A DNA stretch of 23,482 bases from JBHELT01 sp046262935. GTDB taxonomy: Bacteria > Actinomycetota > CADDZG01 > JAHWKV01. This document shows, piece by piece, positions 9,837 to 17,428 of this stretch; the stretch's first letter is position 1, and every line of letters starts with the position of its first letter. The notes under the pieces are model-generated. The model was given only the letters and a program-made list of their open reading frames with translations, did no database searches and had not been told where the DNA came from. The DNA lies in NCBI GenBank assembly GCA_046262935.1, contig JBHELT010000004.1, forward strand, positions 1-23,482, in the 5' to 3' direction. A program made the translations under genes and the position numbers.

Positions 9837-11099
9837 CTAAGTTCTTTTTGACACAGCCGCTTTCGTGGACCTTTTCACGGTGCAGGAGTTGCCAGTCAAG
9901 GTCGGATCAGCCAGGGCGATAACGAGGATGTCGACCTTTTGGTCTTCGCATGTGTTGTTCGTGGCCCTGCCCCCAAAGGATCCGGCATAAACGATACCCG
10001 CAGAAGAATTGCCCGCGATAGTGTTGTGGTCGAAGATCGGTTTCGATGCATCACGAACCTGCATCGCGATCTTGTTATCCGAGATGAAATTGCCGCTTAT
10101 CGAAGGTGACGACGTTGCAAGTGCCGCTATACCAGCACCAGTTCTCATGATGCGACTGTTGTGCAATTCGCCTCCTGCACTGCCGATATAGCAGATACCA
10201 CAGTTAGCGCCCCCATCTATCGTGATGTTTTCAACGAAAGGCGCATCATCTCCGCTGATCACGACCGCAGACTCTGCGTTACCGATGAATTCATCATCGG
10301 AGATGTGCATCGTTCGACTGACGCCACCTGCAGAACCCGATGACGCGCCAAGTATCAATCCGATGCCACCAGAACTCGCATCCTTCGTTGCGCCTTCAAA
10401 GCGCGAACGTTCGATGTGGTACGAACCGCTTCGAAGAACCGCCAAAGAAGCTGCAGATGTTCCTTCATGTTTGAGCGTCAAGTCTTCGATGCCAAGGTTA
10501 CCCACGCCCAGAAAGATCAACGCGGCCCCCGATGATGTCGAAATTATCCGCGTTACATCTTTACCGCCGCCAGTAAACGTTATGCCTTCGAAAACGATCA
10601 GCGGCGCGTCAACCCGGAACTCTCCCGCAGACAAGATCAGCCGCGATCCAGGCACGACACTTGCGATCGCTTGGCGTAGATCGTCTTTCGGACTGATATG
10701 TCTTTCTTCTGGCTTGTCGGCTGGGTTCCCGGTCAAAGCGGTTAGGAAGGCCGCCCGCAAACTGGTTGACACGGTTTCGGCCATCACGCCCTTTCCTCTA
10801 AGTTTTGTGAACTCTTGGGTCAGCTGAAGGCGCAGATGACCGGGTTCACACTTGGATTCGGATACAGCCTTGCGGAATCGAGCCAGGCCTTTGGCTACCG
10901 GTACCCGCGACGGCGGAGAATCCTGCTTGACGAAGTCATCGACTGACTTCCCAGCGAAACTGTCGACATACGTCTGAAGGGCTGCTCCGAAATCCTTGAC
11001 TGCCCGCTCACAAGGATCGACAGGACCGGCGGCCTTGTCGCACGCCGTAGCCATCGAGAGGGCAACGAGAACCAGGACCGAGGCGATACGCATCTTCAC
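9837..11099 (-). CDS. Lipoprotein with right-handed parallel beta-helix
   Basis: This 420-residue protein has a lipoprotein signal: a basic start (MKMR), a hydrophobic core (IASVLVLVALSM) and ATAC placing the lipid-modified cysteine at residue 20. Residues about 20-130 are helical with several charged residues. From about 150 onward short repeating strand-turn units appear (GVGNLGIEDLTL, GSYHIERSRFEG, SISGNFISDN, PIFDHNTIAGNSS), the pattern of PbH1 parallel beta-helix repeats in the pectate lyase/NosD-like fold. No catalytic set of a known lyase is recognisable, so the activity is unknown; binding or processing of a surface polysaccharide is a guess. It lies upstream of the giant gene on the same strand with a 288-base gap holding that gene's own candidate promoter, so the two are neighbours rather than a clear operon. 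Start codon is preceded only by a weak GGTGAAG. Confidence 0.8.
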   Translation of the reverse strand: MKMRIASVLVLVALSMATACDKAAGPVDPCERAVKDFGAALQTYVDSFAGKSVDDFVKQDSPPSRVPVAKGLARFRKAVSESKCEPGHLRLQLTQEFTKLRGKGVMAETVSTSLRAAFLTALTGNPADKPEERHISPKDDLRQAIASVVPGSRLILSAGEFRVDAPLIVFEGITFTGGGKDVTRIISTSSGAALIFLGVGNLGIEDLTLKHEGTSAASLAVLRSGSYHIERSRFEGATKDASSGGIGLILGASSGSAGGVSRTMHISDDEFIGNAESAVVISGDDAPFVENITIDGGANCGICYIGSAGGELHNSRIMRTGAGIAALATSSPSISGNFISDNKIAMQVRDASKPIFDHNTIAGNSSAGIVYAGSFGGRATNNTCEDQKVDILVIALADPTLTGNSCTVKRSTKAAVSKRT

Positions 11100-11257
11100 C
11101 GGGGCGCTCGCAGGGGGTCATTCGGCCTCGATCTTGCGGACCGCCGTGTCGCTAAAAGCTTGAGCCTTGAAAGTGGGCTGTGTTCCAGCTTCTCGACCCT
11201 TCTCTTGTCTGGCCGATCAACCAACCGGTGCAGAAGGATAACCTCGCCCCGCGGCAG

Positions 11258-11272
11258 GGACCCGCTGGGTCC
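11258..11272. promoter_or_regulatory. Inverted repeat upstream of the MerR-sahH unit
   Basis: GGACCC and GGGTCC (11258-11263 and 11267-11272) form a perfect six-base inverted repeat around GCT, in the 222-base divergent region between the lipoprotein gene and the MerR-type gene. It could be an operator or a short leader hairpin. No T-run follows, so it is not a convincing terminator. The rest of the gap holds TTGACA at 11301-11306 but no -10 at normal spacing. Confidence 0.3.
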
Positions 11273-11321
11273 GCTGTTTGCAAGAAGAGTCTGGGCAACC
11301 TTGACACGACCGTGCTAAGGT

Positions 11322-11687
11322 ATGCGGGTGCACTCACTCACCATCGCCGAAGCAGCCGAGACGACCGGATGGTCGTCGCGCATGCTGCGTTATATAGAAA
11401 GGACGGGGCTTATCCGTCCCAAGCGGTCCGAAAGCGGTTATCGGCTCTTCGGCCCCCAGGAGCTCCAACGGTTAAGAACGTTGCGTGAGCTGCTAGTACG
11501 CTTCAGCGTGGCACTGAATGAGATGGGATTCGCTCTTCGGCTGCGCAACGAACCTGACCTGAAAGACGCGGTCGATGCATGGTTCGCGGCTGAACCGATC
11601 AAGCCTCAGGAAGTCCCCGCCTCGGAATGGCTGCGGTGGGAGCAGGACAAACACCAAAAGTTCCTTGCGCATGCTGGGAACCGATGA
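11322..11687 (+). CDS. MerR-family transcriptional regulator
   Basis: This is a 121-residue protein with a typical MerR N-terminal winged helix: LTIAEAAETTGWSSRMLRYIERTGLI (helix-turn-helix, about 5-30), then the wing SGYRLFGPQELQRL (about 46-60). A dimerisation helix follows (TLRELLVRFSVALNEMGFAL). The C-terminal tail is short, without metal-binding cysteines or a ligand domain, so the signal it senses cannot be read from the sequence. It ends 30 bases before sahH on the same strand and probably shares its transcript, so control of sahH is a reasonable inference. There is no clear Shine-Dalgarno before ATG 11322; TAAGGT directly upstream and an in-frame GTG at 11328 allow a leaderless start six bases on. 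Confidence 0.85.
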   Translation: MRVHSLTIAEAAETTGWSSRMLRYIERTGLIRPKRSESGYRLFGPQELQRLRTLRELLVRFSVALNEMGFALRLRNEPDLKDAVDAWFAAEPIKPQEVPASEWLRWEQDKHQKFLAHAGNR

Positions 11688-11707
11688 CGGGCAAGTCGCC
11701 CAGGAGC

Positions 11708-11712
11708 GGAGG
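11708..11712 (+). promoter_or_regulatory. Ribosome binding site of sahH
   Basis: GGAGG lies five bases before ATG 11718, in the 30-base gap after the MerR-type gene. It fixes the sahH start and shows independent, strong translation initiation in the two-gene transcript. Confidence 0.8.
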
Positions 11713-11717
11713 AACCG

Positions 11718-13175
11718 ATGAACGTCACTTCACTTGCAACAGCAACCGATTTCAAAGTCGCCGATCTTTCGCTGGCCGCATTCGGACGTAAAGAGATCGA
11801 CCTGGCAGAACATGAGATGCCAGGCCTCATGGCCATGCGCCGCGAATACTCGGGCGCGCAGCCCCTTCGTCGTGCGCGCATAACAGGGTCGCTGCACATG
11901 ACGATCCAAACTGCCGTCCTTATCGAAACCCTAGTCGCGCTTGGCGCCGAAGTGCGATGGGCTAGCTGCAACATCTTTTCAACCCAAGACCACGCGGCGG
12001 CCGCCGTAGCTGTTGGTCCCGAAGGCACCCCTGACGACCCCAAGGGTGTTCCCGTATATGCGTGGAAAGGCGAGACCCTCGAGGAATATTGGTGGTGCAC
12101 CGAGCAGGTGCTCTGCTGGCCCGACGGCGGGGGGCCGAACATGATCCTCGACGACGGCGGCGACGCCACTTTGCTGGTTCACAAAGGCGTCGAGTTCGAG
12201 GCCGAAGGCAAGGTCCCCTCCCCCGACAGGGCCGACTCCGAAGAGTTCAGAGTCGTTCTCACTTTACTCGCCAGATCGCTCGTAGAAGACCCGAAGCGTT
12301 GGACAAACATCGCGCTCGGGATCAAAGGTGTAACTGAAGAAACTACGACCGGGGTTCACCGTCTTTACGAGATGCAGGAGTCGGGCAAGCTTCTCTTTCC
12401 TGCGATCAACGTCAACGACTCGGTCACAAAATCCAAGTTCGACAACATCTACGGCTGCCGGCATTCACTCATCGACGGCATCAACAGGGCGACCGACGTG
12501 ATGATCGGCGGCAAGGTCGCTGTCGTCTTTGGTTTCGGCGACGTCGGTAAAGGCTGCGCCGAATCCCTGCAGGGACAAGGTGCGCGCGTCGTTGTGACCG
12601 AGATCGACCCGATCTGTGCCCTTCAAGCGGCCATGCAGGGGTACCAGGTGGCAACGCTCGAGGATGTCATCGACACCGCAGACATCTTCATCACCGCGAC
12701 TGGCAATCGCAACATCATCACGGCCGAGCACATGGCGCGGATGAAACACCAAGCGATCGTGGGAAACATCGGACACTTCGACAACGAGATAGACATGGCA
12801 GGCCTCGCATCTTTCCCTGGAGTGGAACGCATCAACATCAAACCGCAGGTCGACAAGTGGGTATTCCCCGACGGTCACGCGATCATCGTGCTTTCAGAAG
12901 GCCGCTTGCTCAACCTTGGAAACGCAACGGGGCACCCGAGCTTCGTGATGTCCAGTTCGTTCACGAATCAGACCATCGCTCAAGTCGAACTGTTCACCAA
13001 GACCGACGACTACGAGAAGAAGGTATATGTCCTGCCGAAACACCTAGACGAGAAGGTGGCACGCCTTCACCTTGACGCCTTGGGAGCGAAACTCACGCAA
13101 CTAACTCACGAGCAAGCCGCTTACCTGGGCATCCCCGTGGAAGGCCCTTACAAGCCGGATCACTACCGTTATTGA
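11718..13175 (+). CDS. sahH: Adenosylhomocysteinase (S-adenosyl-L-homocysteine hydrolase)
   Basis: The enzyme reversibly splits S-adenosylhomocysteine into adenosine and homocysteine, relieving product inhibition of methyltransferases. It is NAD-dependent and cytosolic, normally a tetramer. At 485 residues it is full length for the form with an insertion (about 135-180) between the N-terminal substrate parts. Family signatures are clear: GSLHMTIQTAVLIETL (57-72), SCNIFSTQDHAAAA (83-96), EEYWWCTEQ (122-130), NVNDSVTKSKFDN (231-243, with the catalytic lysine and aspartate region), the NAD-binding GFGDVGKG (272-279) and the C-terminal KPDHYRY that reaches into a neighbouring subunit's NAD site. 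It is preceded by a MerR-type regulator and converges with a methyltransferase. Nothing is missing or broken. Confidence 0.97.
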   Translation: MNVTSLATATDFKVADLSLAAFGRKEIDLAEHEMPGLMAMRREYSGAQPLRRARITGSLHMTIQTAVLIETLVALGAEVRWASCNIFSTQDHAAAAVAVGPEGTPDDPKGVPVYAWKGETLEEYWWCTEQVLCWPDGGGPNMILDDGGDATLLVHKGVEFEAEGKVPSPDRADSEEFRVVLTLLARSLVEDPKRWTNIALGIKGVTEETTTGVHRLYEMQESGKLLFPAINVNDSVTKSKFDNIYGCRHSLIDGINRATDVMIGGKVAVVFGFGDVGKGCAESLQGQGARVVVTEIDPICALQAAMQGYQVATLEDVIDTADIFITATGNRNIITAEHMARMKHQAIVGNIGHFDNEIDMAGLASFPGVERINIKPQVDKWVFPDGHAIIVLSEGRLLNLGNATGHPSFVMSSSFTNQTIAQVELFTKTDDYEKKVYVLPKHLDEKVARLHLDALGAKLTQLTHEQAAYLGIPVEGPYKPDHYRY

Positions 13176-13187
13176 TCTAGCGACGAT

Positions 13188-13961
13188 TCAGGACTTGCGG
13201 CCCCAAGCCGTAACCACAACCGGAGTGATCGATCCCGACGCAGGGTCCATCATCTCTGCTTGGGCTTCGTCGATCTCCTCCTCAGTCAGCAATCCAGATC
13301 CAACCAGGCCGTGTCTGAACCGTTCCAGCGCCAACCAGTAGAAGCCGATCTGGCGGCTGCCTCCTTGCACGTATAGGTTGCGGCCCTCTGCCCCAAGATC
13401 GGTCAGTCCTATCTCAGCGAGGTCCGCCGGCAGGCGACGCCCGTAGTCTTTTTGATATCCGGCGGCTTCCATGAGCGTGAACACCGCCTCGTTGATCTTG
13501 AAGAATGTTTTCGAATCCCCTGTTGGGAAGTTGCCCGACAGCCAGTCGAAGTCCTCGATCACCATCCATCCGCCGGGCTTAAGGGCTGCATACAGTTTCC
13601 GTAAAGCGCTCAGTTTCTCCGGCAGGTGCTCGATGACCGCGCGACTGTGTATGAGGTCGAATCCCTCCCAAACGATCTGGTCTTTGGAGATGTCGTGGCG
13701 ATGAACCTCAACGTTGGGCAGATCTAGCGCGTCGAGAAACCGCGTGTCGATATCGGTCGCAACGACGTGGCCAGTCGGGCCTGTGCGTTCGCTAAGCCAC
13801 CCAGTCATCGAACCGCCTCCCCCACCGACCTCGAGACACCGCCAGCCATCTGCGACCCCCAAGGCATCCAAGACTCTGATACTGCCGGGATCCCAGATCT
13901 GCTCAAGGGTGGCTAAGCGATCGCGCTCTTTCTCCCAAGAATTGTCGAACACATAGGTCAT
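13188..13961 (-). CDS. Class I SAM-dependent methyltransferase
   Basis: This 257-residue protein has the Rossmann methyltransferase motifs in order: LEVGGGGGSMTGWL (motif I, SAM binding, 43-56), the acidic VVATDID (66-72), FDLIHSRAVIEHL (motif IV region, 101-113) and LKPGGWMVIEDF (127-138). The C-terminal third probably forms the substrate pocket but matches nothing I recognise, so the acceptor is unknown; small-molecule methylation is more likely than nucleic acid. AGGAGG (13967-13972 on the minus strand) sits five bases before the ATG. It converges with sahH, with 12 bases between the two stop codons. The pairing fits SahH clearing this enzyme's by-product, though SahH serves all methyltransferases and the closeness may be chance. 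Confidence 0.88.
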   Translation of the reverse strand: MTYVFDNSWEKERDRLATLEQIWDPGSIRVLDALGVADGWRCLEVGGGGGSMTGWLSERTGPTGHVVATDIDTRFLDALDLPNVEVHRHDISKDQIVWEGFDLIHSRAVIEHLPEKLSALRKLYAALKPGGWMVIEDFDWLSGNFPTGDSKTFFKINEAVFTLMEAAGYQKDYGRRLPADLAEIGLTDLGAEGRNLYVQGGSRQIGFYWLALERFRHGLVGSGLLTEEEIDEAQAEMMDPASGSITPVVVTAWGRKS

Positions 13962-14046
13962 GCTGCCCTCCTAACCGCAGATACTAGTGGTGACGCCCCC
14001 TGCGACGCGAAACCACCGCCGCCTGCAGCAAGTAGGTCGCAAACTC

Positions 14047-14070
14047 AAAAGGGCCGGCTTTCACCGGCCC
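14047..14070 (-). terminator. Rho-independent terminator of the secreted-protein gene
   Basis: On the minus strand, GGGCCGG and CCGGCCC (14051-14057 and 14064-14070) form a perfect seven-pair stem with a six-base loop, followed by TTTT. It lies about 20 bases after the stop of the 14092-14823 gene and separates it from the methyltransferase gene downstream. Confidence 0.85.
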
Positions 14071-14091
14071 CTGAGATCCTCTCTCGAATCG

Positions 14092-14823
14092 TTAGCTAAT
14101 GGCTGAGTCGTTCGCAAGTTTCGCCGGCTGAACGATGAGAGTCCTGTTACCTATGAACCCTGCTGAGGTTGAGCCATCCGTATTGGTTCCCGTGAAGTCA
14201 GCTCGGACCTCGACCGTGTGGATGCCGCTGCCGAGATTTAGGGCGAGCCAGTTGAACGCGTTAGCGTCTTTGGTCTTCAAGTAATTCTCCTGCTGATCGG
14301 TGCCGTCCTTTGGATCTTCGGTATCAGTGATGGTGATCCGGTTTTCACGGTTACAGAAAGTCACTTTGTCGTCGTCGCTGCCAACATCGTGCGTACCTTT
14401 GGTGCCGATGTCTGAGATCGGCACGATGTAACCGCCGCCGGTGTCGTTACCGTCTATGACTACCCAAACCCTGATCTGCCCCTCTGAGCTTCCGCTGGAC
14501 ACGGCCCCTTGATTCGTCGTCCCCGGAACCAAGACATCCGTGATGATCGAGCACTCTAGTGTTACGTCGAGGATCAGGTCTTGCGGACTAGACGTCCGAA
14601 GTGTGCCCTTCAATATCGTGTTAGCCGAGGTCCCAATGCCAGCTGTCGTAACCGCCGGGATCTGCTGAAGCTTGCGACCCGATGCGACGACTTTGTCGGC
14701 GGGTTGATGCGTTGCACCAGCCAACTGCACGCCGCCGGAGAAGCTGCCAACGGCCAAAACCACCAAAAGCGAGATCCCCACCGTGAGAGAGGACCACCGC
14801 CGAACGCCGCCCACTGTGTTCAT
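14092..14823 (-). CDS. Secreted protein of unknown function
   Basis: The 243-residue product starts with a signal peptide: VRRW, a hydrophobic core (SLTVGISLLVVLAVGSF) and AGA at about 35-37 as probable cleavage site. The mature part is Thr/Ser/Asp/Gly-rich and looks all-beta, with alternating strands and acidic loops (DGNDTGGG, DVGSDDDK, DTEDPKDGTD) that could bind calcium. Two cysteines (in LECSII and TFCNRE) could form a disulphide. I do not recognise the family. A strong AGGAGGT (14828-14834) lies four bases before the chosen ATG; another ATG at 14827 is out of frame and too close. A terminator follows, so it is transcribed alone or ends a unit. Confidence 0.8.
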   Translation of the reverse strand: MNTVGGVRRWSSLTVGISLLVVLAVGSFSGGVQLAGATHQPADKVVASGRKLQQIPAVTTAGIGTSANTILKGTLRTSSPQDLILDVTLECSIITDVLVPGTTNQGAVSSGSSEGQIRVWVVIDGNDTGGGYIVPISDIGTKGTHDVGSDDDKVTFCNRENRITITDTEDPKDGTDQQENYLKTKDANAFNWLALNLGSGIHTVEVRADFTGTNTDGSTSAGFIGNRTLIVQPAKLANDSAIS

Positions 14824-14968
14824 CCATACCTCCTTGGTTGCGACACTGCAAACGCGAACTCTACCGTTTTCGCGCGATATCCAACACCCTCATCCCGCAC
14901 TTTCCAAATCTCTAGGCAACACAGGCCAACTTCCGAGTCAACCAGCAGTGCGAGTCTTCGGAAAATAC

Positions 14969-16372
14969 TTACTCGGGCTTGATGTTCTGGTTCAGTCTGA
15001 ACAGGTTGATCGGGTCGTACTTCTTTTTCAGTTCGACCAGCCTTTCGTATTTGGCGCCGAAGCTTTCTTTCACTCGATCCAAGCCCTCGTCTCCGATGAA
15101 GTTCAGATAGACCCCACGCATCGCCGGGCGGATCTGCTCGAAGAAGGCTCTCGACCACGCGATCTGTTTGTCGTTCTCAGCTGAATCTTCCCAGATGTTG
15201 TCGATCGAGAAGTTGAATACAGCGGTGCGGTTGGAGTAGGCGGTGGCATCTTCTGCGACCTCTGCGATCGCTCCGCCGAGAGCCAGTACGTTCAACTGAC
15301 ACAAGGGCGATGATGCGGTGGGGGCCAGCTCTGCGATCTTGTCGATGACCTCGTCGCTCACGACATCGAGCAGACCGGACTTCCAGTAGTTCTGGTGACC
15401 CCACTTAGACGCTTCATCCTGGAATTGCTGGGCAAAAGTGTAAGGAACGGTCATCCCGAATGCAGCAAGCGGACCGTCAACGGCAATCGCGAATTCCGTC
15501 AAGGGCTCACCCTCGGACTCGGGACCTATGCAGCCGGCGAAGATGGCCCACACCATCTTTCCGTGCAGCTCCTCCGGCATCATTGGATCGACCGGGACCG
15601 TGTAGAAGAGCGCTGCGCTTACGACGCCCTCAGGGGCACTTGGAGCCGCATCACGGTAAGCCTTGAGAACCTCTTTCCCCTTATCAGCGTCGTACATGGC
15701 TACTCGGAGATAGACATCTGTAACTGGGTGCAGCTTGAACTCGAACCTCGTGACGATGCCGAAGTTTCCACCTCCGCCTCTGAGTCCCCATAAAAGCTCA
15801 GCGTTATCGTTCTCGCTTACCTCTACGATTTCACCGGAACTGGTCACGACCTCGGCGCCGATCAGGTTGTCGCAGCTGAGGCCATGCTTGCGCGACAGGT
15901 AGCCGATCCCTCCATTGAGAGTGAGGCCTGCGATGCCGGTCGTCGACACGAACCCTCCGGGAGTGGCAAGCCCATGTTCCTGGGTTGCTGCATCGAACTG
16001 CGCCCAAGTAGTGCCCCCTCCAGCTTTGGCGATGCGGGACTGAGGATCGACATCGACGCTATTCATCTGCGAAAGATCGATCAGTACGCCGCCCTCCACC
16101 GCAGAAAATCCGGGGATGCTGTGGCCCCCTCCTTTAACTGCAACAAGCAGCCCGTTGTCGCGACAGAAATTGACTGCCGAAACCACATCGTCGGTCGTGC
16201 GGCATCGAAGAATGACCGCCGGACGCCGTTCGGAAAACATCCCGTTGTAAACATGACGAGCCTCATCGAAGCCCTGATCACTTTGGCGCAAGATATCGCC
16301 GCCGAAGTCGATCCGCAGTTTCTCGATCGCTGTGCTATCTATGGAGCCGGTGGTCAAAGTAGCTTCAGTCAT
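14969..16372 (-). CDS. FAD-linked oxidase, berberine-bridge-enzyme type
   Basis: This 467-residue flavoprotein has the PCMH-type FAD-binding domain (about 48-215) and the C-terminal BBE segment (YDPINLFRLNQNIKP, about 451-466). KGGGHSIPG (80-88) carries the histidine (84) that usually binds FAD covalently. The cysteine that makes a second covalent link in bicovalent members is not evident: the matching stretch reads GIAGLTLNGG, so a single histidyl link is expected. GLRGGGGNFGIVTRFEFKL (196-214) is the second FAD-contact signature. Relatives oxidise sugars, alkaloids or secondary metabolites with oxygen, releasing hydrogen peroxide; the substrate here is unknown. No signal peptide is visible, so it is probably cytosolic. 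GAGGAGA precedes the ATG at good spacing. The 207-base gap upstream has a palindrome. Confidence 0.92.
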   Translation of the reverse strand: MTEATLTTGSIDSTAIEKLRIDFGGDILRQSDQGFDEARHVYNGMFSERRPAVILRCRTTDDVVSAVNFCRDNGLLVAVKGGGHSIPGFSAVEGGVLIDLSQMNSVDVDPQSRIAKAGGGTTWAQFDAATQEHGLATPGGFVSTTGIAGLTLNGGIGYLSRKHGLSCDNLIGAEVVTSSGEIVEVSENDNAELLWGLRGGGGNFGIVTRFEFKLHPVTDVYLRVAMYDADKGKEVLKAYRDAAPSAPEGVVSAALFYTVPVDPMMPEELHGKMVWAIFAGCIGPESEGEPLTEFAIAVDGPLAAFGMTVPYTFAQQFQDEASKWGHQNYWKSGLLDVVSDEVIDKIAELAPTASSPLCQLNVLALGGAIAEVAEDATAYSNRTAVFNFSIDNIWEDSAENDKQIAWSRAFFEQIRPAMRGVYLNFIGDEGLDRVKESFGAKYERLVELKKKYDPINLFRLNQNIKPE

Positions 16373-16416
16373 TCACTTTCTCCTCTCATCTGAACGGACA
16401 AGATCGGGTGCCATTT

Positions 16417-16426
16417 TGGTTAACCA
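16417..16426. promoter_or_regulatory. Ten-base palindrome upstream of the FAD oxidase gene
   Basis: TGGTTAACCA is a perfect ten-base palindrome 45 bases before the oxidase start, in the short gap after the SGNH hydrolase gene. Its place suits an operator for a dimeric repressor; no matching regulator gene lies beside it. Confidence 0.25.
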
Positions 16427-16579
16427 GAAGTCGTCAGCGCAAGTTCTGGCAATCGAGTCGCCTAGATAGCAGTTTCTCAGGCTTGCCCGTCGGATTCGCG
16501 TCGAGATCGGCCAAATCCGCCTGCGGGTTGGTGAGCGAGCCAGATGAGCCTGTGGATCGGGGCGGGCCCGACGCCCGAG

Positions 16580-17359
16580 TTAGGGGCGAAGGGCCACTTT
16601 AAGAAGCGGCTCTTCGATGACTTCCGCCCAAAGTCGATAGCCCTGCGGCCCCGGATGGAAGGTGTCGGCTGAGTAGTAGCGCTTAGGGTCACGGGCGAAG
16701 CGGTCCCCGAGCCCCGCTGGCAAGTCGATGATCGGTACGCCGCGTGATCTCGCTACCTTGCGGATCGTTTCGTTTATGCGATTGACGCGCCAGTGGATGA
16801 TCTGCGCCAATGGAGTTTGGAAGATCGGTGAGTCGAATGGGGGGCCTAGGCAGATGACGACCTTGGTATCGGCATCGCTGAGCGCTCCGACCGCATGAGC
16901 GAGCAGATCTGCGACCCGCTTCATAGACGTCAGATGTGTTACGTCGTTTCCGCCTAGACCGATCAGCACGAGATCGGGGTTGAACGCGTTGGCCCTTGGC
17001 ACGAACTCAGCGAGGTCTTGCATCCTGGCCCCCGAGCGAGCAACGACATCGAGCCTTACCCTTAGTTTCTTTCCTAGATCATCGGCGATGATCCACGGAT
17101 ACGTCTCGTTGGGATGCTGAGTGCCGACTCCAACAGCAGTGCTGTCGCCGATGACGACGAGATGCATCGGCGGGGCCCCCTGGTCCCCGAACTCCGCCCC
17201 AGCGAAAGCGCCCGGTTCTTCAAGACGTGACACGCGCGTGCGGGCCAGCATGACCTCAGCCCCGATCACCAAGGCCAACAGAACGAAACCTCCCGCAACA
17301 AATTTCGTGAAACTAATGAGGAAACGGACAGGCCCCTTCACGATCGGATTCGCCTTCAT
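16580..17359 (-). CDS. Membrane-anchored SGNH/GDSL hydrolase
   Basis: This 259-residue protein has one N-terminal membrane segment (about 20-37, FVAGGFVLLALVIGAEVM) and then a complete SGNH hydrolase domain. Block I is VVIGDSTAVG with Ser73, block II SGARMQDL with Gly110, block III GLGGNDV with Asn138, block V DTFHPGPQGY with Asp232 and His235. All four hallmark residues are present, so it should be an active esterase, lipase or deacetylase facing outside the membrane. The substrate is not evident. The MFS transporter gene ends 69 bases upstream on the same strand, so the two may be cotranscribed; export and surface processing of the same compound is a possibility but only inference. The Shine-Dalgarno is weak (GAAGGG). 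Confidence 0.92.
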   Translation of the reverse strand: MKANPIVKGPVRFLISFTKFVAGGFVLLALVIGAEVMLARTRVSRLEEPGAFAGAEFGDQGAPPMHLVVIGDSTAVGVGTQHPNETYPWIIADDLGKKLRVRLDVVARSGARMQDLAEFVPRANAFNPDLVLIGLGGNDVTHLTSMKRVADLLAHAVGALSDADTKVVICLGPPFDSPIFQTPLAQIIHWRVNRINETIRKVARSRGVPIIDLPAGLGDRFARDPKRYYSADTFHPGPQGYRLWAEVIEEPLLKVALRP

Positions 17360-17428
17360 CGTTGCAACATACCCTTCAGAGGTTGAACTGAACGTTCACG
17401 CGATCGCGCTCAGGACCTGAGGAACTTA

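Noticed and set aside
10222..10827. Plus-strand frame of 201 codons inside the beta-helix lipoprotein gene
   Set aside because: Antisense shadow of a gene with a clear lipoprotein signal and repeat pattern.
11100..11321. SAH riboswitch upstream of the MerR-sahH unit
   Set aside because: I looked for the conserved SAH riboswitch core and saw only a short GGACCC/GGGTCC hairpin; a covariance-model search would settle it.
11606..12182. Minus-strand frames over the start of sahH
   Set aside because: They overlap unambiguous SahH coding sequence and have no domain features.
16555..16580. GC-rich hairpin after the SGNH hydrolase stop
   Set aside because: The stem is about five pairs and no T-run follows on the minus strand, so it is not a convincing terminator.
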